Of a stretch of 46,267 nucleotides of DNA, positions 1 through 7,766 are shown one piece after another. Position 1 is the stretch's first letter; each line of letters starts with the position of its first letter. Location of the stretch: the NCBI GenBank assembly GCA_029260655.1, contig JAJDCU010000038.1:1-46267 (forward strand), read 5' to 3'. The position numbers and the translations under genes are program-made. Source of the DNA: Phycisphaeraceae bacterium (GTDB lineage: Bacteria; Planctomycetota; Phycisphaerae; Phycisphaerales; Phycisphaeraceae). The notes below the pieces were generated by a model. It was given only the letters and a program-made list of their open reading frames with translations, was not told the DNA's origin and did no database searches.

Positions 1-220
1 GACAACCTCACGATGGCGGTTAACCGACTCCCCTGAGCATCCAAAGATTAAAAGGACCTGGACTCGCGGGCTGCCCCCACAAAAAGCCGCGCTCAAAAGG
101 CGTGGCCGGTGACGGGACTTGATGGAGCGCACCGCCCCGGCCAGATGGTGGAACTCAGTACACGGGCCCGACCAGGTCCCGCTGATCCCGTGGCTGCCGC
201 TACCGCCGGAACGTCGTGGG

Positions 221-266
221 GATTTGATGATTTGAGATTTGTGATTGATGAATTGAAGAAAGAAGC
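221..266. repeat. AT-rich low-complexity repeat (gatttga / tgattga words)
   Basis: About 45 bases are built from variants of one 7-8 base word: gatttgatg, atttgagat, ttgtgattg, atgaattga. The composition is far more AT-rich than the flanks. Only one copy of this word family is seen in the window. It lies immediately before the CGCAGA-type palindromic array. Confidence 0.5.
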
Positions 267-270
267 AGAA

Positions 271-471
271 TTCACCGCAGAGGCGCAGAGAGCGCAGAGG
301 AGACAAGGCGGAGAAGATCAAGAAGCGTGATCCGCAGATGACGCAGATTGCGCAGATGGGAATGGCGTGTGAGTCCGCGCGCTGGGTCTTAATCTGCGTC
401 ATCTGCGCAATCTGCGGATGCCTCCCCTCAGAGTTTTTCTCTGCGCCCTCCGCGATCTCTGCGGTTCATCC
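271..471. repeat. nested palindromic array of CGCAGA/TCTGCG words
   Basis: Two inverted pairs are nested. The outer left arm, about 271-311, is made of cgcagag words and mirrors the outer right arm at about 434-471, made of ctctgcg words. The inner arms are at 330-357 and 391-419, where atccgcagat (330-339) is a perfect 10-base inverted match to atctgcggat (410-419). Each arm is itself a run of 9-base variants such as gacgcagat and tgcgcagat. A shorter version of the same architecture lies at 39774-39891. No protein reading is likely. Confidence 0.7.
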
Positions 472-531
472 CCTCTGCCGTTGTTTCGGTGATTGTGTCG
501 TTGTCCCGGTGCCCTGATCTGAAAGGTCGGC

Positions 532-537
532 TACACT
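532..537 (+). promoter_or_regulatory. -10-like TACACT 7 nt before cca start
   Basis: TACACT ends 7 nt before the ATG at 545. There is no Shine-Dalgarno sequence between, so a transcript would begin at or next to the start codon. No good -35 is visible. The same arrangement recurs before many genes here. Confidence 0.45.
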
Positions 538-544
538 CTTTGCC

Positions 545-1816
545 ATGACCGGTCCAGCGACGGATGCGCGTGGTGCGGCGGTCCGCATCATCCGGGAGCT
601 TGGGCGTGCGGGTCACACCGCTTACCTGGCTGGGGGGTGCGTGCGCGATGCACAGTTGGGCGTTGAGCCCAAGGACTACGACGTGGCGACCGAGGCCCGG
701 CCGGAGGTGGTTCGGTCTGTTTTCAAGCGCAGCCAGTACGTCGGAGAGGCGTTCGGGGTGGTGCTGGTTTACATAAACGGTCACGCGATCGAGGTGGCGA
801 CGTTCCGCAGCGAATGGGGCTACGAGGACGGTCGTCGGCCAAGCGGTGTCGAGTTTACGGATGCCCAGCACGATGCGCAGCGGCGCGACTTCACGATCAA
901 CGGCCTGTTCGCCGACCCGTTAGGCGATGACGGTGAGCCGAACGCCGACGGCAAGGACCGGATCATCGATTTTGTCGGCGGGCGCCTGGACCTCCAGGAC
1001 CGGGTGCTGCGTGCGATCGGCAAGCCGGACGAACGGTTCGCTGAGGATTACCTGCGGATGCTTCGTGCGGCGCGTTTCGCGGCGCGTCTCGGTTTTACGA
1101 TCGACCCTGAGACCGCCGAGGCGATCCGCGTGTCCGCCAAACATCTTGGGAAGATCAGCCGCGAGCGCATCGGTCAGGAGGTGATGTTGATGCTGACCGG
1201 GCCTATGCCCGCATTGGCGGCGGGCCTGATCCAGTCGCTTGAGCTCGACGGGACGACCTTCAACGAAGACCACGATGACGTGGCCCTGCCGACGCTCGGC
1301 GCGCTACCGGCCGGCTCATCTTATGCGCTGTCGTTGGCGGCTTGGATGCTGGACCGCCACGGCGCGTCGGGTTCGCTTGACGCCGCCGCCGTTTTTGCGG
1401 ATGAGCAGGCCTGGCCGGTCTTACGCGGCTGGCGAAAGGCCTTGTGCTTGAGCAACGACGACCGCGCCGGCCTTGCCGACGCCCTGTCGCTGCTGAAGCG
1501 GGCGCATGGCTGGTCGGCATTGGGCGTTGCCAAGCGCAAGCGTCTGCTGGCCAGGCCGGGGTGGGCTGGCGCGCTGGCGCTGATCCGCGCGGTCGAGCCC
1601 GACGGGCTTTTCCAGGTCATCGAGGCTCAGGCCCAGCCGCTGATTGCCCAGGGCGTTGAACCCAAGCCGTGGGTGACCGGCGACGACCTTATCGGGATGG
1701 GGCTTAAACCCGGGCCCGGTATCGGCCGGCTGCTTGATCGGGTGTACGACGCGCAGCTTGACGGCCGGGTGTCCAGCCGGGACGAGGCGCTTGCCTGGGC
1801 GAAGGGCCGTCTGTGA
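545..1816 (+). CDS. cca: CCA tRNA nucleotidyltransferase / poly(A) polymerase family protein
   Basis: This is a class II nucleotidyltransferase that adds or repairs the 3' CCA of tRNA using CTP and ATP; related enzymes polyadenylate RNA. The 423-residue protein has the GGCVRD loop at residues 30-35, the catalytic DYD pair at D44/D46, and the RRDFTING motif around 113-120. The tRNA-backbone binding region with EDYLRMLRAARFAARLGF follows. The length fits the family. I see no HD-domain HD pair. The start at 545 is supported by the TACACT box 7 nt upstream. CCA-adding and poly(A) polymerase members cannot be told apart reliably by motif, but in a single-copy setting the CCA role is likelier. Confidence 0.9.
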   Translation: MTGPATDARGAAVRIIRELGRAGHTAYLAGGCVRDAQLGVEPKDYDVATEARPEVVRSVFKRSQYVGEAFGVVLVYINGHAIEVATFRSEWGYEDGRRPSGVEFTDAQHDAQRRDFTINGLFADPLGDDGEPNADGKDRIIDFVGGRLDLQDRVLRAIGKPDERFAEDYLRMLRAARFAARLGFTIDPETAEAIRVSAKHLGKISRERIGQEVMLMLTGPMPALAAGLIQSLELDGTTFNEDHDDVALPTLGALPAGSSYALSLAAWMLDRHGASGSLDAAAVFADEQAWPVLRGWRKALCLSNDDRAGLADALSLLKRAHGWSALGVAKRKRLLARPGWAGALALIRAVEPDGLFQVIEAQAQPLIAQGVEPKPWVTGDDLIGMGLKPGPGIGRLLDRVYDAQLDGRVSSRDEALAWAKGRL

Positions 1817-1867
1817 TGATCGGCGTAAAAAGACACGGACGGCCTGCGCGTGTAGGATCGTCCGCCT

Positions 1868-2485
1868 GTGTTAGACCTGCTGACTCAACTCGGAACGAAC
1901 GCGCCGTACATGCCGTACCTCGTGGTGCTGGGGCTGCTGCTGTTAAGCGGCTTTGGCTTGCCGATCCCCGAGGACATCCCGCTGATCCTGGCGGGGTACC
2001 TGGGGTACTACGGGTACGCGGACCCTTGGGGTCTTTTCCCGCTGACGTTTTTGGCGGTGGTGGGCGCGGACGTGATGGTGTTCGTGCTGGGCAGGCGTTA
2101 CGGGCACCACGTGCCGAAGCTGCCGATGATGCGCCGGTTCCTGACCGAGAAGCGGCTGGCGCGGACCGAGCGTCTGCTGCACCAGCACGGGGGCAAGTTC
2201 ATGTTCGCGGCGCGTTTCCTGCCCGGCCTGCGGGCCCCGGCGATCTTCACAGCGGGGAACTTCAAGCTGCCTTACTGGAAGTTTTTGCTGTACGACGGGG
2301 GTGCGGCGATGCTCAGCGTGCCGTTGATCCTGGGCTTTGCCTACTACTTCGCGGACAGGCTCGAGCAGGTCCGGGTATGGGTCGCCAACGGCGAGAAAGG
2401 TGCGATCGCGTTGATCGTGCTGGCTACGGGGGTGTTCATCGGGTTCAAGCTGCTGGTCGGCCGGCGTCTGGAGCCGGGCCGGTAG
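1868..2485 (+). CDS. DedA family (SNARE-associated/VTT domain) membrane protein
   Basis: This is an inner-membrane protein of the DedA/VTT superfamily, a group linked to phospholipid (undecaprenyl phosphate or phosphatidylethanolamine) flipping and envelope homeostasis. The 205 residues include the re-entrant-loop motif GLPIPEDIPLILAG near residue 30, a glycine/aspartate-rich second helix, and the family signature HGGKFMFAARFLPGLRAP around residue 105-122, with F/R/G positions intact. The last quarter contains two hydrophobic segments. The GTG at 1868 is preceded by AAGACA-17-TAGGAT with 9 nt between the hexamer and the start, giving it its own near-leaderless promoter. The specific substrate cannot be read from sequence. 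Confidence 0.85.
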   Translation: MLDLLTQLGTNAPYMPYLVVLGLLLLSGFGLPIPEDIPLILAGYLGYYGYADPWGLFPLTFLAVVGADVMVFVLGRRYGHHVPKLPMMRRFLTEKRLARTERLLHQHGGKFMFAARFLPGLRAPAIFTAGNFKLPYWKFLLYDGGAAMLSVPLILGFAYYFADRLEQVRVWVANGEKGAIALIVLATGVFIGFKLLVGRRLEPGR

Positions 2486-2532
2486 CCACGGGGTCTGCCC
2501 GGCAAACGGGACACGGGGCGTGAGTGACCGTC

Positions 2533-2561
2533 TTGCAACGCCGGGTCAAACGGCCTAACCT
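2533..2561 (+). promoter_or_regulatory. promoter TTGCAA-17-TAACCT, leaderless for yggS
   Basis: TTGCAA (2533-2538) and TAACCT (2556-2561) are separated by 17 bp. The ATG at 2568 lies 6 nt further on, so transcription would start at the ATG. This is one of the best two-box examples of the leaderless layout in the window. Confidence 0.6.
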
Positions 2562-2567
2562 TCGTGG

Positions 2568-3350
2568 ATGACAATGGAAGGTGTGATGGGCCCAACACAA
2601 CTCAAGGACGCCTACCGGCGTGTGTATGACCGCATCCAGGCCGCGGCGGACAAGTCGGGCCGGAGGGCGAGCGACATCAAGATGGTGGCGGTGACCAAGT
2701 ACGCCAGCCCCGACCAGATCCGCGCGCTGGTGGAGATGGGCCATGCCGAGTTGGGCGAATCCAAGATCCAGCAGTTGGCACAGCGTGTGGCGATGCTCGA
2801 CGAGTTCCTTGCGCGGAAGAAGACCCTGGCCGGGGCCGCGCCGCGATCGTCGGTGGACGACCTGCCCGAGAAGGTCCGCTGGCACATGGTCGGGCACCTT
2901 CAGCGCAACAAGGTCAAGCAGACGATCCCGCTGGTGGGGCTGATCCACAGCGTCGACAGCCTGCGTCTGGCCGAGGAGATCCACAACTACGCGGCGCGTC
3001 TGGACACGGTGGTGGACATCCTGATCCAGGTCAACCCGTCGTCCGAGCCGACCAAGAGCGGGGTCGCGGGCCCGGCTGTGGTCCACCTCGCCGATCAGAT
3101 CGACACGATGATGCACCTGAGGTTGCGCGGGCTGATGACGATGGGTCCAAACACAGACAACCCCGAAGACGCCCGGCAGGTGTTCGCACGCACCGCCGAC
3201 ATCTTCGCCGAGTTGCAGAAGGAAAAGGTCGGAGGCGCCGACTGCAACATCCTGTCGATGGGGATGTCAGACGATATGGAGATCGCGATCGAGGAGGGCG
3301 CCAACGTCCTTCGGATCGGTCGTGCGCTGTTTGGTGAACAGGCGAAGTAA
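2568..3350 (+). CDS. yggS: YggS/PLPBP family pyridoxal phosphate homeostasis protein
   Basis: This cytosolic PLP-binding protein buffers vitamin B6 and amino/keto acid pools and has no known enzyme activity. The 260-residue product has the alanine-racemase-like TIM-barrel fold signatures. K44 in VAVTKY is the expected PLP Schiff-base lysine, followed by GESKIQQL (usually GENR/YVQE), WHMVGHLQRNK, QVNPSSEPTKSG, GLMTMGP and the C-terminal LSMGMSDDMEIAIEEGA with RIGRALFG. The second N-terminal helix carries an insertion (ARKKTLAGAAPRSSVDDLPE) compared with short homologues. The ATG at 2568 is favoured because a leaderless promoter ends 6 nt before it; an internal ATG lies at 2586. Confidence 0.9.
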   Translation: MTMEGVMGPTQLKDAYRRVYDRIQAAADKSGRRASDIKMVAVTKYASPDQIRALVEMGHAELGESKIQQLAQRVAMLDEFLARKKTLAGAAPRSSVDDLPEKVRWHMVGHLQRNKVKQTIPLVGLIHSVDSLRLAEEIHNYAARLDTVVDILIQVNPSSEPTKSGVAGPAVVHLADQIDTMMHLRLRGLMTMGPNTDNPEDARQVFARTADIFAELQKEKVGGADCNILSMGMSDDMEIAIEEGANVLRIGRALFGEQAK

Positions 3351-3494
3351 CAACCGGCCGTTTCACGGGGCGGGCACGGACCACGGATCACAAACAGGCT
3401 AGCTGAGGACCGGAAGATCCACGTCTGCTGAATCTGAAGCGGACGCTTCAAGCGTCGCGGGCCACCAGCCGATAAGTTAAGACCTAAGACGACC

Positions 3495-4976
3495 ATGCCA
3501 GCCCGACCCACGCCCAAACTCACCGTCACCCGCCACCCCGATCGGTTCATCTCCGACGACCGCCGGGTCATCACCCGGTTCTTCCAGGTCGGCGATGAGT
3601 CAAGGGTCATGGCCGTACTCAAGCGGGTCGGCGGCCTCAGCGATACGGAGGTCAAGGATCTGCTGGATCGGCTTCTGAAGGACTTCGGGGACCGCCACCG
3701 CCGGGTCGAGGATATCCTCGAGAACCACTTCGACTACGTCCGCCCCTGCCTGGAAAGGCCCGAGGAACTGTCCCGGGAACGACGGCTGCTGATCGGGTCG
3801 TACTTCACGATGGAGTACTCGATCGAGTCGGCGGCACTGTTCAACCCTTCGATCGTCCCGCACCCCAACCAGGACGGGCTGGCCGACGGGGAGCTGCGGT
3901 TCATCATGAGCCTGCGGGCCACCGGCGAAGGCCACGTCTCTTCGATCGTGTTCCGCACGGGGAAAGTCGACGCCACCGGCGATATCAGCTTCGACCCGCC
4001 CAGCCGATACGCAGCACGCCTTCGGATGCGGACCGACCAGCAGTACGAAAAGAACCTGTTCTTCTTCAAGCTGATCGAGATGGCGGCCTACAACGACACC
4101 GCGCGGATGATCCTCGACGCCCTGCCCAACCACTTCACCTACCGGGACATCAACCACACCGTCGCACAGCTGCGCGAAAAACCAAACAACCCCGCCGCCT
4201 TCAACGAGACGGCCGAGAACATGCTCTGGCTGGCGCGCAGCAACTACCACCTGCTGGTCCCACCCGACGCCGACCCTTCCGAGATCGTCATCTTCCCCAC
4301 CAGCGAAAACGAATCCAAGGGGATCGAAGACCTGCGCATGACACGGTTCGTCGAAGACGACGGACGGGTCACCTACTACGGGACCTACACCGCCTACAAC
4401 GGCTTCCGCATCCTCCCACAACTCCTGGAGACCGAGGACTTCACCGATATCCTGGTCCACACGCTCAACGGCAAGTACGTCCAGAACAAGGGCATGGCCC
4501 TGTTCCCCAGGAAGATCGACGGGATGTACGTCATGGTCTCCCGGCTGGACGGGGAGAACATGTTCCTGATGCGGTCGGACAACACCCACTTCTGGAACGA
4601 AGCGGTCCCGCTTCAGGCGCCGCGCTACCCCTGGGAGTTCGTGCAGATCGGCAACTGCGGCCCGCCGATCGAGACCGAGGCCGGTTGGGTCCTGTTGACC
4701 CACGGCGTGGGGCCGATGAGGCAGTACTGCATCGGCGCGTCGCTCTTGGACCTGGATGACCCGTCCAAGGTGATCGGCCACCTGAAGAATCCGCTGATCG
4801 TTCCGGAAGCCCACGAGCGCGAGGGCTACGTCCCCAACGTCGTCTACACCTGCGGCGCGCTGCTCAACGGCGACCTGCTGATGATCCCCTACGCTGTCAG
4901 TGATTCGGCGACCACCTTCGCCACTGTTGGCATGTCCGAGCTATTGGGCGCGCTGACCGAGAACGGCAGGCTGTAG
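3495..4976 (+). CDS. glycoside hydrolase family 130 (mannooligosaccharide phosphorylase-like)
   Basis: GH130 enzymes are five-bladed beta-propellers that mostly phosphorolyse beta-mannosides to mannose 1-phosphate; some subgroups hydrolyse them. The 493-residue protein has an alpha-helical N-terminal extension (about 1-180) and then the propeller with ENMLWLARSNYHLL, FVEDDGRVTYYGTYTAYNG, NKGMALFPRKIDGMYVMVSR, and the end block LTHGVGPMRQYCIGASLLDL with KNPLIVPEAHEREGYVPNVV. The long N-terminus matches the larger members rather than short phosphorylases. No signal peptide is present, so it is cytoplasmic. The substrate is not determinable here, and no transporter or sugar kinase adjoins it. 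Confidence 0.85.
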   Translation: MPARPTPKLTVTRHPDRFISDDRRVITRFFQVGDESRVMAVLKRVGGLSDTEVKDLLDRLLKDFGDRHRRVEDILENHFDYVRPCLERPEELSRERRLLIGSYFTMEYSIESAALFNPSIVPHPNQDGLADGELRFIMSLRATGEGHVSSIVFRTGKVDATGDISFDPPSRYAARLRMRTDQQYEKNLFFFKLIEMAAYNDTARMILDALPNHFTYRDINHTVAQLREKPNNPAAFNETAENMLWLARSNYHLLVPPDADPSEIVIFPTSENESKGIEDLRMTRFVEDDGRVTYYGTYTAYNGFRILPQLLETEDFTDILVHTLNGKYVQNKGMALFPRKIDGMYVMVSRLDGENMFLMRSDNTHFWNEAVPLQAPRYPWEFVQIGNCGPPIETEAGWVLLTHGVGPMRQYCIGASLLDLDDPSKVIGHLKNPLIVPEAHEREGYVPNVVYTCGALLNGDLLMIPYAVSDSATTFATVGMSELLGALTENGRL

Positions 4977-5522
4977 CGGCTGATCTACTTTAAGGTATCC
5001 ACCTGCTTCGCCCTGCCTCTTGGAGGCCGGGCTGGGGGTCGAGCGATCCCATAAAGACACCGCAGTATCCGTACAGTTAAGCTGGATAATCTGGGTAGAA
5101 CAGATTGTGCCTGCAGCACTGTGTTGTGCGAATTACGTGCTGCATGCGCTGTATTTTCCCCGAAATAGGATTGTTTCTCTTCATCCCTCTGGTACTCTGT
5201 GGGCTCAATTGATCCTGCCGGATTATCGGTTTCGGATCATCATCCGTGAACCCGCATGGGTCGCGGGCTCACGGGGGAGAAAGAAACAAGGAGCGGAGAA
5301 AGCGCAAGCCGCTTGGCAGTATTGCCGAGCGTGGTTTTCGTTGTGTGTTTATACATCTGTTGGGAGCCGAGATTGAATTGGCATACTTACGGCTCATGTT
5401 TCCGCTCTTGGAGTACGCCTTTCTCAAGAGCTGCCGGGTTTAGGCGGGCTGGTGATGATGCGGCGGTTGAGACCGGCCATCACTTGAATCAACTTTTCCA
5501 CTCATCATAAGGAGAGAACACT
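4977..5522 (+). other. 546-bp leader/intergenic region before PEP-CTERM genes
   Basis: No believable gene is seen. The stretch is more AT-rich than its neighbours and holds two strong potential RNA hairpins, listed separately, joined by a purine-rich linker. The segment ends with AAGGAG (5509-5514), the ribosome binding site for the TTG-start gene at 5523. It therefore looks like a long 5' leader rather than decayed coding sequence. Confidence 0.5.
5244..5331 (+). ncRNA. candidate structured leader RNA: two hairpins
   Basis: Hairpin 1 pairs 5244-5255 with 5263-5274 (12 bp, one A-C mismatch, 7-nt loop). Hairpin 2 pairs 5310-5318 with 5323-5331 (9 bp including one G-U, 4-nt loop) and is followed by a short T-rich run. 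A purine-rich linker (agaaagaaacaaggagcgg) lies between. I compared it by eye with c-di-GMP-I, cobalamin, glycine and SAM riboswitch cores and found no match. It could be an unknown leader element for the exported-protein genes or a read-through terminator. Confidence 0.35.
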
Positions 5523-6191
5523 TTGAAGCTATTCATGACCTCGCCCCTGATCGTGGCGGTACTGCTGACCGGGGCGGCCTCGGCCCTGGCTGACGATGTC
5601 GTGCCGGCCCCCTGGAGGGGCACGGGACTGTACACGTTCCAGGAATGGGAGTTTCACACCTCGGATTCATTTCTTCCCCCTGACGGCGAACTGACCGCGT
5701 CCAATCCCAATGGCGCTGCATTCGTTGAGATCGGATCGGGCCTTACATGGGACCCGAGCTTCGAGACAACCGGTCTGGACGGCTGGGTCGGTGATGCTTT
5801 GACGGGCGGGTCGCTGTTCTTCGAGGTCCCCAATTACATCGACTTTGAGCCGGAAAAACTGATCCGCGTCCAGATCAATGGCGTATGGGATGCCACGCCG
5901 ATTCCGTCCGTCGCCTCCATCGTCGCAATCGACAATGTCGTTGGGGAGAGCACTGTGATTGAGTTTATCACCAGCGAGGAGACGTTCCCCGGCTTCCATC
6001 GGTGGGAGGACTGGCGGATCCTGCCGAACCCGGACATTGAAACGATTGAAATCTTTATCCCCGCAGGCACCTTCGTAAACCAGGTGATCATCGAGACGAC
6101 CTCGATCCCCGAGCCGGCGTCGCTGGCGCTGCTTGGCGTGGGTGGGCTGGCGGTGTTGCGTCGGAGACGTCTTGGCTTAGATTGGCCCTAA
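5523..6191 (+). CDS. PEP-CTERM sorting domain protein, unknown function
   Basis: This is a 222-residue exported protein. It has an N-terminal signal peptide (MKLFMTSPLIVAVLLTGAAS, cleavage near ALA-DD), a globular beta-rich middle with no family I recognise, and a C-terminal PEP-CTERM tail made of SIPEPASLALLG, a hydrophobic helix and RRRR. Such tails are processed by exosortase and direct proteins to the cell surface or extracellular matrix. The TTG start is set by AAGGAG at 5509-5514, 8 nt upstream. It lies 18 bp before another PEP-CTERM gene and probably forms an operon with it. No exosortase gene is in the window. Confidence 0.75.
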   Translation: MKLFMTSPLIVAVLLTGAASALADDVVPAPWRGTGLYTFQEWEFHTSDSFLPPDGELTASNPNGAAFVEIGSGLTWDPSFETTGLDGWVGDALTGGSLFFEVPNYIDFEPEKLIRVQINGVWDATPIPSVASIVAIDNVVGESTVIEFITSEETFPGFHRWEDWRILPNPDIETIEIFIPAGTFVNQVIIETTSIPEPASLALLGVGGLAVLRRRRLGLDWP

Positions 6192-6209
6192 AGGCTACGG
6201 AAACCGGAT

Positions 6210-7673
6210 ATGTATCAGGCAACAAAGCTGTTCAGACGGACCGCCTACATCTTTATCATTGGTCTTGGAATCAGCCCGGCCCAAGCGACTATCAGCGTCC
6301 AGTCGTGGCAGCCGCTGTATCATGGCGTGGACACTACGGTGGGCTTCGCGGAGGCATCCGACGGTCGGCCGCAGTTAGTCACCGCTGTCCGCATCGACCT
6401 GCGCGCCGCCGGCATCGGCTTCACCTCAACGCCGTCAAATGGGGCCGCATCGCTTGACGTGGTTTCTCAGACAGCATCTCAGTTTATCAATACCACTTCT
6501 TCGCAGGTGGTAGTCAATACCAGCTTCTACACGCCCTGCTGTACAAGCACCCCACAAAACAAGGACATCGTCGGTCTGGCGGTGACGGATGGCGTTCTCG
6601 TCTCGCCCGCCCAACCGGAAGCGCGAGCCGCGTTGCTGATCAACACGCTCAATAACGCCTCATTTGTAAACACCGTAGATGAGGTGTTCTCACTTACCGG
6701 GATCGACACAGCCTTTGCGGGTTCCAACTTCGTTCTGGGAGTCGGTCGCGATCTGCCAACAAGCTCAGACGTAATCCACCCCGCACGCACGCTGGTCGGG
6801 TTGGGTGACCGTGACACGCACGGAGACAATGGACTGTTGTACCTGGTGACGATCGACACCGGCCTGCCAGGCATTAGCGACGGCGCGACCAGGCGTGAAT
6901 CGGCCCAGTGGCTGATGCGACTGGGCGCTCACACCGGTGTAAACCTGGACGGCGGTGGTTCGACCGTTATGGTTGCGCGCGACCCTGACAATAACAGCGT
7001 CACACGTCTTAACGGCAAACTCGGGTCAGAGCGTTCCAACGCCAATCACCTTGGGGTCTACGCACTGTCCGCCGTCGGGCCGCAGATACCGCTGTTCACC
7101 CCTTTGTGGTTCGCGGGCCTGCCTGATAACTCGGTTGTCGATTTCGCCGCCGAAGATGCACAGATGAACCCAGCCCCCGGGAGTCCCACGCTACTGGACG
7201 ACGATTACTACTTCGCTGGTATCTATCCAAATACGGTCGGCGTCGTCACAGAGGACGAGCCACTTACCAACCTCGAACGTGCCGTAATCAGCTTCGACCC
7301 GCCCAACGACACGGAGTTGCGATTCCACTTCACTCTCACGCCCGAGCAAGCGGACCCGCTGAACGAGTTCCGCTACCTCACCGCCATCTTCCAACAGGAC
7401 GGACAGGGCACAAAGTCCCTTGATATGGAAATTCTACTCAACGGTGTGATGGTTGATGCCGCCACCTTGACCGAGAGTGACGGCTTCACCTCGCTTCGCT
7501 TCAATGGCGCGATTGCCGGCGCCAACACACTGACCGTCCGCCAAGTCGGAGGCGACGCGCTGTGGACCAACTTCGACTTCCACCGTCTGGACATCAAGAC
7601 CATCCCCGAGCCGGCGGCGCTGGCGCTGATGGGCCTGGGTGGGCTGGCGCTGGTGCGGCGGCGTGTAGGCTGA
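6210..7673 (+). CDS. phosphodiester glycosidase (NAGPA) domain protein with PEP-CTERM tail
   Basis: The 487-residue exported protein starts with a signal peptide (residues 1-26, ending ISPAQA). Residues about 30-280 match the phosphodiester glycosidase (NAGPA, formerly DUF2233) fold: VVVNTSFY near residue 97, a GVLVSP strand, NGLLYLVTIDTG, and the signature VNLDGGGSTVMVAR near 247-260. The family removes sugar from phosphodiester-linked glycans, for example the lysosomal uncovering enzyme, and many bacterial members are exported. A C-terminal jelly-roll-like domain of about 170 residues follows, then IPEPAALALMG, a hydrophobic helix and RRRVG, a PEP-CTERM tail. The substrate is unknown; surface polysaccharide or teichoic-like polymer are guesses. 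Confidence 0.8.
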   Translation: MYQATKLFRRTAYIFIIGLGISPAQATISVQSWQPLYHGVDTTVGFAEASDGRPQLVTAVRIDLRAAGIGFTSTPSNGAASLDVVSQTASQFINTTSSQVVVNTSFYTPCCTSTPQNKDIVGLAVTDGVLVSPAQPEARAALLINTLNNASFVNTVDEVFSLTGIDTAFAGSNFVLGVGRDLPTSSDVIHPARTLVGLGDRDTHGDNGLLYLVTIDTGLPGISDGATRRESAQWLMRLGAHTGVNLDGGGSTVMVARDPDNNSVTRLNGKLGSERSNANHLGVYALSAVGPQIPLFTPLWFAGLPDNSVVDFAAEDAQMNPAPGSPTLLDDDYYFAGIYPNTVGVVTEDEPLTNLERAVISFDPPNDTELRFHFTLTPEQADPLNEFRYLTAIFQQDGQGTKSLDMEILLNGVMVDAATLTESDGFTSLRFNGAIAGANTLTVRQVGGDALWTNFDFHRLDIKTIPEPAALALMGLGGLALVRRRVG

Positions 7674-7705
7674 AAAGCCGAGATAGACAAGCGTTGATTT
7701 CATGA

Positions 7706-7730
7706 CCCTCAGGCCTGTGCTGAGGGTTTT
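7706..7730 (+). terminator. intrinsic terminator after PEP-CTERM operon
   Basis: CCCTCAG (7706-7712) pairs perfectly with CTGAGGG (7720-7726) around a 7-nt loop, followed directly by TTTTAT. It lies 33 bp after the stop of the phosphodiester glycosidase gene and before the convergent gene ending at 7767. Confidence 0.85.
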
Positions 7731-7766
7731 ATCTTGGGTACGTATAGGCGGATCAATTCGAACTGC

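Larger units (their letters stand above)
1..544. other. gene-free region with low-complexity repeats
   Basis: I find no convincing gene before the CCA-adding enzyme at 545. Short open frames here have no recognisable family and cross repeat sequence. The stretch holds a TTGAGATTTGTGATT-type repeat near 221-266 and a nested palindromic array at 271-471, listed separately. A -10-like TACACT sits just before the next gene. The first 100 bases could be the tail of whatever lies upstream, but nothing there can be named. Confidence 0.6.

Noticed and set aside
3600-4814. 404-codon open frame opposite the GH130 gene
   Set aside because: Val/Gly/Asp-rich antisense frame, without motif or ribosome site; GH130 motifs on the + strand are intact.
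5244-5331. Known riboswitch before the PEP-CTERM operon
   Set aside because: Compared by eye with c-di-GMP-I, cobalamin, glycine and SAM cores; no conserved core found, so kept only as an unnamed structured leader.
5020-5376. Possible 118-residue protein before the PEP-CTERM genes
   Set aside because: No family, no ribosome site, and the hairpins cross it; more likely leader sequence.
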